In this document: piece after piece, positions 1-10,109 of the stretch
Numbering within the stretch: position 1 is the first letter of the stretch
How the letters are laid out: each line of letters begins with the position of its first letter
NCBI GenBank assembly: GCA_004352715.1
Contig: SCFE01000062.1
Location: 456,265-520,264 of the forward strand
DNA length: 64,000 nucleotides
Direction of reading: 5' to 3'
DNA from: Hofstenia miamia
Lineage: Eukaryota > Xenacoelomorpha > Acoela
Notes under the pieces: model-generated
Seen by the model: the letters and a program-made list of their open reading frames with translations, nothing else
The model's database searches: none
What the model was told of the DNA's origin: nothing
Made by a program: the position numbers and the translations under genes

Positions 1-59
1 AAAAAAACAAATTTCAAGCGTACCCCCTGATACGATAGTTTAAAAACTTCTAGAAGTTA

Positions 60-165
60 CGTCGTCTGCTAATTTAAAAAAACATTTAAAAAAACAGTGT
101 TTTTTTCAAAGTGTTTTAAACACTGTTTTTTTCGTCTGTTTAAAACACGTTTAAAACACCATAAC
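60..165. repeat. short palindromic repeat cluster (GTTTAAAACAC motif)
   Basis: Bases 88-102 and 118-132 are perfect 15-base inverted repeats (A7CAGTGTTT against its complement). They are followed by two direct copies of GTTTAAAACAC at about 139-160. No terminal duplications or coding potential are visible. It could be a decayed foldback element or a simple AT-rich palindrome. Confidence 0.5.
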
Positions 166-169
166 AACC

Positions 170-3100
170 TTGAACAGTTCTAATGCAATCAGCTCGAATT
201 GTGGCCAATGCCCCATCCCTTATCAAACATTGCCTTCATAGTGTAAAATAGATAACCGCTGGAATTAAATGAATCACATGTATGTTATTGCTCGCCTTAT
301 GTAGATTCGTAGTAAAATATAGCACCACACTAAGATCAAGACCGTAGCCATCTCGAAATGCATTGTTTTTATATTTGAAATGTAAATACGTTGTAGGTCT
401 CAAAAGATGTTTTATGAAAAATAAGGCTAAGTTTTTTAGAAAATCATATGGTATGTAGTTTTAAAGTTCATGTGGTTGTATTCGACCGCAGGATTATTTT
501 TGTCAGGGTAACAAAAATTGTAACAATATCGACTATTTAGTAGTGTAATTTAATGATTGACGGTTTATTAGTTAGGGTGTGTGTGGATAAGCTTATTAAT
601 GCAAAAATAATTGGCGTTGTATGCCATAGAATGTTTGCTTTCTGAATCTCCTGAAAAACAACTAAAACCCATTAATTACTGTTGAGAAATAATCAGGGAA
701 TATAGCATACCAGAATAAACTAAAAACAAATGCAAATCAACCTATGCTACTGTGTGAATGCGCATTTTAAATAGCGGTCGTAGATAAACCCGCGGTCTGA
801 ATTGGATTAAGACCGGTTCTGATCACGGCCGTTGACACCTGCTCCAGATCAACGTGATTATAAAAACAACAGTAAATTCGCGTTCAGAAAAATATCGAAT
901 GCAGACTGCGTTTAAACTCTGCATGACATGAGATAATTGGTGATACGTTTGCTCATGTGATTTGTAAGCAAGGTATTACTTAGAAATAGTCAACTGTTTT
1001 TTTCCTAGAAACTCATTGCTTTTTAATTTACCACTAATTGTTTTTAAGGTACATCTTACATAAGTGCACCTATTTCACGGACAACTAAATACGGTTAAAA
1101 TATGTGCGCTTCAAACAAGTGCACTTATTTTGCGTATGTAGACCTGTCTGAGTACTAGAATATTTATTTGAACTTTTAACCTTGTTTAATTTAGAAATAT
1201 TTCCTTTTCGCGTATTTCTACAACATCTATCGACGCATTCCAAAGCGCTCGTTCCTATTTTATCAATTTATTTGATTCATCGGCGTGAAATTAATTGAAG
1301 TATTTATTATATTTAGTCACATTTTTGTATATTTATGTACATTAGTGATGTTGAAAAATATATTGTTGATATTAAGTTTACTTACAACTACTAGAATGAG
1401 AGTTGAATCTCATTGCAAGTTCTTTAGTTATTATGTTCGAAAAACTATTCTATATATTACAGGTTGGTTAAAAGTCAGTATTTTAAAGGGAGAAAAAATG
1501 ATATGATCCATTATAGTATGTCTGAATTGTTAGACTACTATAAGTAAAACTCAGTGAATAATTTTATTTGAAGACGTAATATTGATGTATTTATGTAGTT
1601 CCATTCTTTATGATATTTGCCTTACTCCCGGACCATTATTATCCAAAAGTTAACAATGTTATTTGACTTCTTGATCATCCTGCAAATATTCACTAATTTA
1701 AACGCACGCAAGCACAATTACGTAAGCTGACTTAAATAATTCAACATTGGTGCACTTTTGACATTAATGGTAAATGTCTGGGAAGCAATAGTTTATTTCC
1801 TAAGAATCTTAATATTTAACCCTGCTACTTTAAAAATAATGAATACATTACATCCAAACACCAATATGCTCATTTTGGTAATAGCGCAAGGCACAAATAT
1901 GCCAAAAGTACAAAGAACTAGCTGGTATTTGCTAAGAACAACAATGAGGCAAAAATGCGGTGTATTGTTACAGGAAATTCGTGCTAATGAAAAATTCTGC
2001 ATTGGCTAATTGAGTTAAGCATGGATTGAAATATACATCAATTGTTACCATGTCTTTTAGTTGAAAATATTGAAGCTTGTAGCCTCATTGTTGCGTTAGT
2101 ACTATAACAATCAATGAGGTTTTATAAAAAAATTGTATTACTTTCTAATTGAAAAAAATAAACACTATTCTTTTGAAAAGTTGACCCGATTCATTTGCCT
2201 GTTTTGAAAAATCAATTGATCCATTTATTAGTTTTCCTGATCCAGATAAAACAAGTAGGAAATTCGACATTAATTTGTTTTCATTGATAACCAAAATACC
2301 TTTTGAAAAATATTGTTATTTTAAAATAAATATTTTGAGATATTGCTTGTTCCAATTAGTTCTATATTAGAATCTTATGATTATAGTTGAGAAAATTTAC
2401 TACTGAAATGTATGTAAAACCTAATTACATTGTCAACCTTTGTAAATTATCTTTTGTAGCTTAGTGCTTTATTAAGGAGGGCATTGCTTTTATTTCTACT
2501 ATAAATAATTCTTCAATCAGCAGGTCATAGAAAAAAATTAATCATAATTTAAACCTAACAGGATTCTTCTTTTTCCACGATTTGTTACTAAAGTCAGGTA
2601 AGACCATTAAAATCCTACAATCATGGAATTTCGGCTAAAAATGCTCTTTTAGCGGTTTCGAAAAAGAAGAAATTGCATTTTTGCATTAATTTTGTGCCAT
2701 TGCAGTCAAAGTATTATTACAGGCGGTTGATTCAAACAATTATAGCAGATCAATAATCATTGTGCGGCACTACGTTAAGTGCAAAGATGCAGAATTGTGT
2801 GTCTAAAAACAATTTGCTGTTTGTCAGACTTGCATTGTAGGTTAATGAATTGCAAAGACTGCCCTCATTTACCCAGCTTTGACACATCTGTTCTTAGAAT
2901 CCAATCCTCTTTCTGCATCCAAAGCATTATAGCATATGATGCACTATTTACTTGTATATAATGAATATAAGTGTTTCCAGAATTGATTTTTGAAAAATGT
3001 TGCCAAAACTGTACTTAGGCATATCTCTGGAAATTTGTTTTTCCGAAATTGACTGTACGCCAGTTTTTTGTTATTTTACTGCATAAATATTGAATTTAAA

Positions 3101-3200
3101 TAGTTGTTCCATTCTCTGCACTTCAAGACTTAGAGACATTAGGTTTTAGCATTGTTGTAGACATTAGGGCGTGTGTAAACATTATGCAAACCAACAAAAG
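170..3200. other. AT-rich intergenic DNA, no gene recognised
   Basis: Only short open frames without recognisable domains occur here, and none has supporting splice sites or similarity that I can name. A small GC-richer patch at 770-865 forms two hairpins and is described among the findings. The rest is unremarkable AT-rich sequence. Confidence 0.5.
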
Positions 3201-3367
3201 TGTGATTATCACTATTCAAAATTCTTGTGAATTTAAAAAAGAAACGCATCATTTATTTGACATGTTTCGGCATGCCGCTGCCATTTTCAAAAAGTTTCCC
3301 ACTATAAAATTTACAAATTATTTATCAAATCACATATTTTTATATATTTTTTTACAATTACATCTTT

Positions 3368-3796
3368 AATATTGAATATCGAGGCATACAATCAATTAAA
3401 TTACAGAAATATCTGAAAAGAATCACTCCATCATTTTTAAAGATAGGCTTTATACTAAAGACCAATAAACTAAGACATATAATAGGCCTAAAAACAGAAA
3501 CCAAGATCGAAAACATTTCCAAAGTAATATATGAAATAACTTGCAACTGTGGTGCACAATACATTGGAAAAACGTCAAGGAATTCTCAATTAAGAATTAA
3601 AGAACACAAAATTCATTCGACCATCTCTGATCATTTAAAGAACTGTAATATGAAATTTACATATAAAATTTTATCCAAGGCAATTGATAATTTTCAACTA
3701 AGCATCATTGAATCAATTTATATAGAATTAAAGGAACCAAGCTTAAACAAAAAAGATGAATATAAATACAAACTAAATTTACCGAAGGTATTGTAA
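3368..3796 (+). CDS. GIY-YIG endonuclease domain of a Penelope-like element (5'-truncated)
   Basis: An uninterrupted frame of 142 codons ends at TAA 3794-3796. It has no start codon because the element is truncated. The frame carries the Penelope linker followed by a GIY-YIG nuclease core with the motifs VIYEITCNCGAQYIGKTSRN and RIKEHK, a downstream SDH, a conserved ESIYIE helix and a final PSLN segment, in the order usual for the family. The CxC before QYIG is the zinc-binding pair typical of animal Penelope endonucleases. The frame has no stop, so the insertion may be fairly young or assembled from a good copy. It nicks target DNA in the intact element. Without its reverse transcriptase this copy cannot move itself. 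Confidence 0.8.
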   Translation, partial: NIEYRGIQSIKLQKYLKRITPSFLKIGFILKTNKLRHIIGLKTETKIENISKVIYEITCNCGAQYIGKTSRNSQLRIKEHKIHSTISDHLKNCNMKFTYKILSKAIDNFQLSIIESIYIELKEPSLNKKDEYKYKLNLPKVL

Positions 3797-3854
3797 AAAA
3801 ATATATAAATATATGTGATTTGATAAATAATTTGTAAATTTTATATTGGGAAAC

Positions 3855-3895
3855 TTTTTGAAAATGGCAGCGGCATGCCGAAACATGTCAAATAA
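3855..3895 (+). ncRNA. degenerate hammerhead-ribozyme-like motif in the Penelope terminal repeat
   Basis: The right arm contains GGCA-loop-TGCC followed directly by GAAACATGTC. This resembles helix II, the GAAAC box and the short helix III with the GUC cleavage site of hammerhead motifs described in Penelope terminal repeats. The expected CUGAUGA box before helix II reads TTTGAAAA here, so the motif is probably inactive. The inverted left arm carries the same sequence on the minus strand. The assignment rests on motif resemblance only. Confidence 0.4.
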
Positions 3896-3929
3896 ATGAT
3901 GCGTTCCTTTTTTAAATTATCACTATTAT

Positions 3930-4940
3930 TGAAGTTTCATAAAAATTGGTTAGTAAAATAATAGAAATCAGCAGCACCAAATAATTACCGTGGAGAGAAC
4001 AAGAAAAACAGAGTTGATGATTATAGTAATTGCTAGAAGCTATAGATTGAGTGGTAAGGATAGTGCAATTTTCTAGTGGAGTGAGTGTATCCTCATGGCA
4101 TTTCAAGGATTTAAAGATTAACAAAACGAATTTTACACAAAGTAGCATTACTAAACTGAGGTAAACGTCTTCGAAACTCTGGATAATAGGTTATCTTAGC
4201 AGGCCATTTCAAGAACCCACGTTTTCTAACATGGCATCTCTAAGCCCATTATGTAATCCCTGAATTTCCAAAACTACTATCATGAACAAAAGTCTTTGTA
4301 CCAAAGTCAAGCATAAAGAAATTTAGTACATTTTGAAAAGCAATATATATTTTTGCAACTCTGTTCCAAATTTTAGCAGCTAATAATAGTTAAGGTGCCT
4401 ATTTTTGTTACAGACCCATTAGTTTGGTAGTCGTTTATTAAAATACCTCGAGTTGCTTTTACTATCAGAAATTTAGCATTTGAATTTGCATCTAAGAAAA
4501 CTTCACGGTTTAATTTATGCGCAATTTTCAATAACCCAAACCGAGGATTGGCATACACTTTACGGAAGAACAGAGAAGGCCATGATATATAGGATTAAAT
4601 AAGGTCTAACCGTCAAAGCTCTCACGAAGCGAGAAGAAAGGTTTTTAGGTGCTGCATTTTCATCAATCCTTTTATAACCTTAGTGAACTAAAATGGGTCA
4701 CACAGCCCGGTAGATATCGACATCTTTAGATAATCGTAACTGAAGCTTGCTCTGAAATTACCATACTCAGGGCTTTGATTTATCGATTATTGAGAATCGA
4801 TGGAAGACGTTAAAAGAACATTTAAGCCTCAGAAATCCAACTTCATTAGATAATCTCTGGAGTTTCACAGAGTGTGGAATCACTACAAAAAATTAAACAG
4901 AAAACGATCTCTATCTGAACTTTTAACTGATTATTTTTAA
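3930..4940. other. no gene recognised
   Basis: AT-rich DNA with short unsupported frames lies between the Penelope-like insertion and the next LINE relic. The last few hundred bases before 4950 may be decayed upstream LINE sequence, but I see no clear motif. Confidence 0.4.
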
Positions 4941-4949
4941 TGTAAATTA

Positions 4950-5725
4950 TTTTTAATGTGTTTTGTCAGCCATGGATATTTGCCAATTGCTGGTGGTATT
5001 GAAATTGACAAAGAACTTAAATTTACAGATCATATCAATGCAACTACGAAGAAAATGGCCCATGGAGTTCAACATATATTACCAATGAAGTGGTGGATTG
5101 TGTTACTAAGATCTCTTATACTATCACATTTTTCATATTCTTCTTTCTTATTTACCAGTGTTACAAAGAAAATATTTAAGAAACTTAAAAAAGTTTTTAA
5201 TTGGGAATTAATAGAATCTGTAGTAAAAACAATCAAAGTGAAAAATTAGAAAAACATAATATCGAATCATTAAAATACTTACTAAAATTAAATTGCCTCT
5301 TATTATTTTGGAAAAGACCTTCAGTAGAATTACAGAAAAATATACACAAGCGAGCTAAGAGTTATCACAAAATCAAATTTAAAAAGAAAATCCTTGAAAA
5401 ATCATTTACCAATCTTACAATTGATTTATGGAACAAACTCCATCCAGAATTAAATAAGAACGAAATTTCAATAAATTTAAAACAGTAAAAATTTCACTTA
5501 AACGAAGAAGATCCAACTTCTTATCAAACAATAGGACAAAGTCCATAAACTATAACAAAGCTATTGAACAATGAAAACCAACAATTTATATCCTCAAGGA
5601 CAATAAACTTTCCGAAACCAAGACAAAGTATTTTTTAGAACCAATTTAATTTCTATCTATTGTTTTAATTCTTCATACGTGTTAATCACTTGATTTGTAA
5701 AAAAAAAGAATTAAATAAATAAATG
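4950..5725 (+). pseudogene. CR1/Jockey-type LINE reverse transcriptase C-terminal relic
   Basis: Two overlapping frames (4956-5249 and about 5210-5488) together give the region after the catalytic core of a non-LTR reverse transcriptase. The first has a degenerate YLG-type strand, then GIEIDKELKFTDHI and SLILSHFSYSS. The second carries the C-terminal LKYLLKLN and LFWKRP blocks and LWNKLHPELN. A frameshift near 5210 separates them. The 3' end has a short (AAAT)n tail at about 5708-5725, like the LINE relic ending near 13350, which suggests one family. It is 5'-truncated and inactive. Confidence 0.65.
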
Positions 5726-6004
5726 AAAAAATGCTGTTTTAATTTTTGCTGTGACTAATCTTCCGCTTTCGACTATTTGCGGATTAGACAAGCACGTAGT
5801 AATTTGAATTAGAAAATGCATGAGAATCATGAAATCACGTGAGGAGCCATTACTATTCATTTGTATATAAGTCAGTGCAATGTTGTCATTTGTTTGATAC
5901 GAGGTTTTTGTTCGGACAAAATTCCTCACTTGAATGTATTAAACTTTTTAGTTTTGCATTGTAAAGAAAATCGCTATTTCATTTGACATGTATTTAAACT
6001 AACC

Positions 6005-6125
6005 CTAAATCTTTCGGGGAGAGCTCTACCAGCTTAGTAATGCCAGCTTCGCCTTTGGGTAAAAAGCAACCCACTGAGAAGGGCTCGACCCCCTTCTTCT
6101 GCTAGGGAAATCCATGAATACGGTT
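6005..6125. other. GC-rich structured segment of unknown nature
   Basis: A block of about 110 bases is much richer in G and C than its surroundings. It can form several hairpins, for example GGGT/ACCC near 6056-6075 and GAAGGG/CCCTTC near 6078-6098, plus the palindrome AGAGCTCT near 6020. The minus strand has a TGGTAGAGC string resembling a tRNA D-arm, but no complete tRNA or SINE promoter pair can be drawn. Nature unknown. Confidence 0.3.
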
Positions 6126-6129
6126 AGTA

Positions 6130-7035
6130 TTTAAAACTTGACAATCCAATATCAATATCGAACATACTATTCCTTATTGGCTTGTGCGTTTTACGTGTCT
6201 CTATATATAAGAGCTGAGAAGATAATAAATATTTATTGTTGATATGGAGTTAGAAATTAAGACTTTGTGAACTACAGTTGGCTTCGCTTCATGAGACCTC
6301 AGTTTTAACTCTCCAAAGACATATCGCTCCGGTCAGTTCCCAGATAATCTTTTAGGAGCAGAGTTGAACCCAGTACCCAGCAGTTGTTTTAATTCTATTT
6401 GATTATTTGTTAGTAACTACATTTACCTAAGCAAGCCTTGTTGGATTCGTTAATTAGTACTTGCATTATATTAAGTGGAGTAAAAAATGGAGTCAGATCA
6501 TTCGAAATGCTTGATCATTCCACAAGAGAAATAATGAGCACAAAGTAGACATTTCTTCAATAAATAAGTTCTATGAATCGTTGCCTAAGCGAATTACCAA
6601 TATTATTAGTGATAAGGGTCATAGCATTGCCGCGTAACATTCCACCTGAGTTTCATCTAAAATTTACATCCGAAATAAAAGTTTTCAATATTTTAGTTAT
6701 ATTTATTAATAAATATTTTGGCATGAAGACTTTGTGCACGACTGTACATGTACATAGAATAAAGACCCTGTGATTTAATAATGGGAGTAGTAATAGTTTA
6801 GGTAGTTAATAAATAGCAAGACGAGGATTGCAAACTTTTAATAAAGTGAATAAGGTACAAAAATTGATATGATTGAATATTCGCAAGTACACGCTAGTAA
6901 ATTTGGAAGTTGTTGCAATATGATTAAAATAAAAGATGTACCTACGGACATATCTTGGAAGACAATAGAATGAGATACATCTTTACAAACTACTATTTAA
7001 ACGAACAGTCGTATTTTCTTAATACCATTGAGTTA
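6130..7035. other. no gene recognised
   Basis: AT-rich spacer between the GC-rich block and the (TA)n tracts that precede the TRIM gene terminator. Short frames here have no recognisable domain. Confidence 0.4.
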
Positions 7036-7036
7036 G

Positions 7037-7092
7037 TATATACATGTATATATATATATATATCAAGGCGTTCTAAATCTTAGATTTATTTA

Positions 7093-7126
<34 letters not shown>
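7037..7126. repeat. two (TA)n microsatellites
   Basis: Dinucleotide TA tracts at about 7037-7063 and 7096-7126 lie just beyond the 3' end of the TRIM gene. They mark a variable intergenic boundary. Confidence 0.9.
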
Positions 7127-7129
<3 letters not shown>

Positions 7130-7167
7130 TAAAACCGACGTATTAGTAATGTGCTAGCAAATTATTC

Positions 7168-7173
7168 TTTATT
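7168..7173 (-). terminator. AATAAA polyadenylation signal of the TRIM gene
   Basis: The minus strand reads AATAAA about 31 bases beyond the TAG stop at 7204-7206, a normal spacing for a short 3' untranslated region. Confidence 0.55.
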
Positions 7174-7203
7174 GTCTATTAAAACTTCAAGCCACGTTTA
7201 AAA

Positions 7204-9024
7204 CTATGTCCATACCAAAATGTTAAAGTTGAGAGCGACTTTGTTAATTTCATTGATTTCAGTGAAAACTACCTTTAAATCCTTGCATGCAGATATGAGC
7301 TTTGGATTTTTAACATCAATACGTGTTTTTCTTTCACCTCTAATGTGTTTAATTGTTTGAAGTAATTCACTATTTCTGACATTAAATATTTGTAATGAAG
7401 AAGCTCTTGCCGCAGCAATTAAAATATTTTTATTAAAAAATGAAACACCCAGAAAACCATTAGGTGAATTTCCAAAAGCACGCAGTACTCTTTGTTGAAT
7501 GAAGGAATACAGAAGGACCTCTTTATATCCACCAAAAGCAATGTAATCTAGATTGCTGTTCACAGTCATATAATTAGGAAGAAATTTTGTTTCTGCCTGC
7601 TCATATTTTTCATTATTTATACAAAATTTATAGATTAGTTTGCTTTTAGAAACCAGAAATACGAAGTTGTAGCAGGGGCTGGAGCAAATAATTTTTAAGT
7701 CTTTGACATCACAAAAGGAAACAGTGAATGGGTCTGCAGTTGTCAACTCACTGTTTAATGATATCAGCCCTTGAGAAATATCATTTCCAGCATAGCATAA
7801 TACAAGCAAATTGCCATTAGGTAGCATGGCCAAATAGTTTCTACAAAATCCATAGACACAATTCTCAATGCAAAATTCATTTGTTTCCCCATCATGTTGT
7901 GTCATCATTATGAAGTACTTTCCGTCTTTTCTCCTCAAAGAATAAATATTATTGTTATTATTATCAACTAAAATATCGAAAATCGCATGTTTCTTCTTCA
8001 AAGTGCTGTTAAATGTGCCGATATTTGATGCAATCGTTTTTCGCAAAAGACTCTCGTCAAAAGTTCTAGGAAGTAGCTGCAACGTTTTTACGTCGACAAA
8101 TTCAAAGCCAACGTCGCAATTTATTTCTGATGCAGCGTCAATTCTTGTGTACATTTCGTAAATCTCATAGTGGGAATTTGTATTTATGCATTCCTTGGTG
8201 TATTTTAATAACTTCGTCAAATGAGCCTCAATCGACTGTAATTTTGCGATGCCTTGATTAATTTGCTCGGTAATTTGATGCTTATCTCTAGATATGTTAT
8301 CCATTTCATTTGCGTAGGCTTTTTGAGCTTGCTCGACTATAAAATCGCGTCTTTTGCATATATTTGACTCAATTTCGAGAAAGGTTTCGTCAATATTCTT
8401 CTTGTAATTTGTACAGTAATTAATTGTGGATCTTAATTCTTCAATCTTTCCGCTTACATTTTGCATGTTTTGTTGTATTTTATTTGTAAAATGAGGTGTT
8501 TGATCTTTAATAGTACCTTTCTTATGCCCTTCATGATTCATCAACACGCAAGTCCTACACAATATTAATTGACACGTCGCTTCATTGCAGAAGTATTCAA
8601 GAATTTCATTATGTTTTTTGCAATAAGGAGTCGGTTTCGCGCTCACCGAATAGACATTGTGTACTTTAGTTTTCTTGCTTTTCTCATGAAATACTCGACA
8701 AGTTATACAAAGGATCTCCTCACAATCTTTGCATATGTAGGTCTCACCTGGTGAAATCTCCCTTTCACACAAACCACAGCATTTGAAAGATTTAGAGTAC
8801 TTGAGTTTTTTCAGAAAGTTCAGAATTTCTTTAACACGAATGTCAGGCTTCATGGATGCATAGTCTGAGATAGAATGACACACTGGACAAATTATGGAAT
8901 TCTTCGATTCACTTTGGTTAGCAATGCATTGTTTGCAAAATGAATGAAGGCATGTAAGAATGCATGGGTCTTTAAGTTGCTTCGAGCATACTGGACAGCA
9001 TAAATGTTCGAAAAAGTTATCCAT
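7204..9024 (-). CDS. TRIM/RBCC RING-type E3 ubiquitin ligase-like protein
   Basis: This intronless gene encodes 606 residues. The RING finger is complete (C10, C13, C25, H27, C30, C33, C46, C49). A B-box 1-like zinc module follows at about 82-125 and a B-box 2 at about 134-170 (CKKH, then FC, LILCRTC, NHEGH). A coiled coil covers roughly 180-310. The C-terminal 260 residues have repeated hydrophobic strands like an NHL/WD-type propeller, without a clear NHL signature. I chose the ATG at 9024 because it has A at -3 and G at +4 and opens just before the RING. An in-frame ATG at 9084 would add 20 residues but lies upstream of a TATA-like element. Family members are cytoplasmic ubiquitin ligases using the propeller for substrates. 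The substrate here is unknown. Confidence 0.85.
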   Translation of the reverse strand: MDNFFEHLCCPVCSKQLKDPCILTCLHSFCKQCIANQSESKNSIICPVCHSISDYASMKPDIRVKEILNFLKKLKYSKSFKCCGLCEREISPGETYICKDCEEILCITCRVFHEKSKKTKVHNVYSVSAKPTPYCKKHNEILEYFCNEATCQLILCRTCVLMNHEGHKKGTIKDQTPHFTNKIQQNMQNVSGKIEELRSTINYCTNYKKNIDETFLEIESNICKRRDFIVEQAQKAYANEMDNISRDKHQITEQINQGIAKLQSIEAHLTKLLKYTKECINTNSHYEIYEMYTRIDAASEINCDVGFEFVDVKTLQLLPRTFDESLLRKTIASNIGTFNSTLKKKHAIFDILVDNNNNNIYSLRRKDGKYFIMMTQHDGETNEFCIENCVYGFCRNYLAMLPNGNLLVLCYAGNDISQGLISLNSELTTADPFTVSFCDVKDLKIICSSPCYNFVFLVSKSKLIYKFCINNEKYEQAETKFLPNYMTVNSNLDYIAFGGYKEVLLYSFIQQRVLRAFGNSPNGFLGVSFFNKNILIAAARASSLQIFNVRNSELLQTIKHIRGERKTRIDVKNPKLISACKDLKVVFTEINEINKVALNFNILVWT

Positions 9025-9054
9025 TGTTGAATATAAGTGTGGCACAACACTTTC

Positions 9055-9066
9055 AATATATAAAAG
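9055..9066 (-). promoter_or_regulatory. TATA-like element of the TRIM gene
   Basis: On the minus strand CTTTTATATATT lies 30-40 bases upstream of the preferred start at 9024, so transcription would begin close to that ATG. In AT-rich DNA such matches arise by chance, so this is supportive only. Confidence 0.35.
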
Positions 9067-9344
9067 TAAACATTTGATCAACATTCGACGTAGTTATAGC
9101 AACAATGTGTCGTTATTTAAACACATGGAAACATGCTACGCAATCAATTTACTAAGACTAGGTGTATAAAAACTACATTTTAGTTTATCCAACAATGATC
9201 AAGATTAAAACACAATTGTTATTGTATGATTGACTGAAAAAACTTCATAGCTTATACCAACATCCGAACTCGAAACACTTATCCAGAATATAAGCCCCAT
9301 ACGCTAACATTACCTTTGCATACGAAGTTTCATAGGATTAGTAC

Positions 9345-9362
9345 CTGTCTCTTATACACATC
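9345..9362 (+). other. Tn5 (Nextera) mosaic-end adapter sequence
   Basis: CTGTCTCTTATACACATC is an 18-base exact match to the 19-base Tn5 mosaic end used in tagmentation libraries. The next base differs from the mosaic end. Natural occurrence is very unlikely, so this is probably adapter left in the assembly or a chimeric join. Confidence 0.85.
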
Positions 9363-9599
9363 ATTTTCTACATTTATAAACAGCATAAGAAAGAATGAAA
9401 ATGTTTCATTTTCAACTATAACCCCAACCTGTCAAATCGACATTATAACCAGAAATCAATTGATAACTAAGGGAAGGAGGATTACAATGCAGTTCTACAC
9501 CTCGTTATAAAATTTCAGGACATCTAATTTTATGCTAAGCTTCCTTTTTGTTGGCATTCCAAATCTTCCTCAACTAGGAATTTAACTTATGATATAATT

Positions 9600-10080
9600 C
9601 ATTCTTCTTTAAATCGGCTTGGTCTTCAAGATCCAACTTCATCATCAAAACTAACTTCTTTATCCTTCTTATCAAGCCTATGTCGAATATTTGCTCCATT
9701 GATTTGAATTTTGTATTTGTCATATAGATGTGACAGTGCAGAATTGTATTGAATAAGTCTCCGGTCCTGTCTAAAATTTAAGTATTTAGAATGTTCTGTT
9801 TTCTAGTAGCTTGTTTTAATCAAATAACTACTTAAGATACATCATAACATCATTGCTCTAACACATTAGTAGAGCTAAAGACACTCTTTCAAAAAGGAGA
9901 TATCTATCTACAGTGCTGGACTTATTATCAAAAGTCTTCTTTTGATGCTGGTAAGTGTGTGCCATGCATTGCAATGATGAGTAAGTCGTACAATTTGACA
10001 GGTAGCAATTTCTTATTCAAGTAAGAAGATTACGAACTTTTGAAAACGATCTTTCAGCTTGCACACTTCCCATTGGCATG
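9600..10080 (-). pseudogene. hAT-type transposase C-terminal relic
   Basis: The minus strand at 10023-10077 encodes MGSVQAERSFSKVRNLL, close to the ERSFS block of the hAT dimerisation domain. A one-base frame change leads into LYDLLIIAMHGTHLP and KEDF at about 9940-10010, the following part of that domain. Further down, at 9620-9770, the minus strand carries YNSALSHLYDKYKIQ and a charged tail that may belong to the same element. Stops and frameshifts make it inactive. A domesticated ZMYM/hAT-like protein exon is an alternative, but the breaks argue against it. Confidence 0.6.
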
Positions 10081-10109
10081 GTAATGCACCAAGAACGGTT
10101 AAGTCAACA

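Larger units (their letters stand above)
3205..3927 (+). mobile_element. Penelope-like retroelement 3' fragment with inverted ends
   Basis: A 12-base direct repeat, ATTATCACTATT, flanks the element at 3205-3216 and 3916-3927 and looks like a target-site duplication. Inside it, 3230-3357 is repeated in inverted orientation at 3790-3918, about 125 bases and nearly identical. Between these arms lies the GIY-YIG endonuclease end of a Penelope-like polyprotein. Penelope-like elements are known to carry terminal repeats (pLTRs), often with a truncated or inverted copy upstream. The layout therefore fits a 5'-truncated insertion with an inverted pLTR copy in front. The reverse transcriptase is absent. 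Boundaries are good to a few bases. Confidence 0.75.

Noticed and set aside
6005-6125. tRNA gene on the minus strand
   Set aside because: Only a D-arm-like string is present. No acceptor stem, anticodon arm or T-arm can be placed.
9025-9084. Upstream in-frame ATG at 9084 as the TRIM start
   Set aside because: It has a weaker start context, would lie upstream of the TATA-like element, and adds a non-conserved 20-residue extension before the RING.
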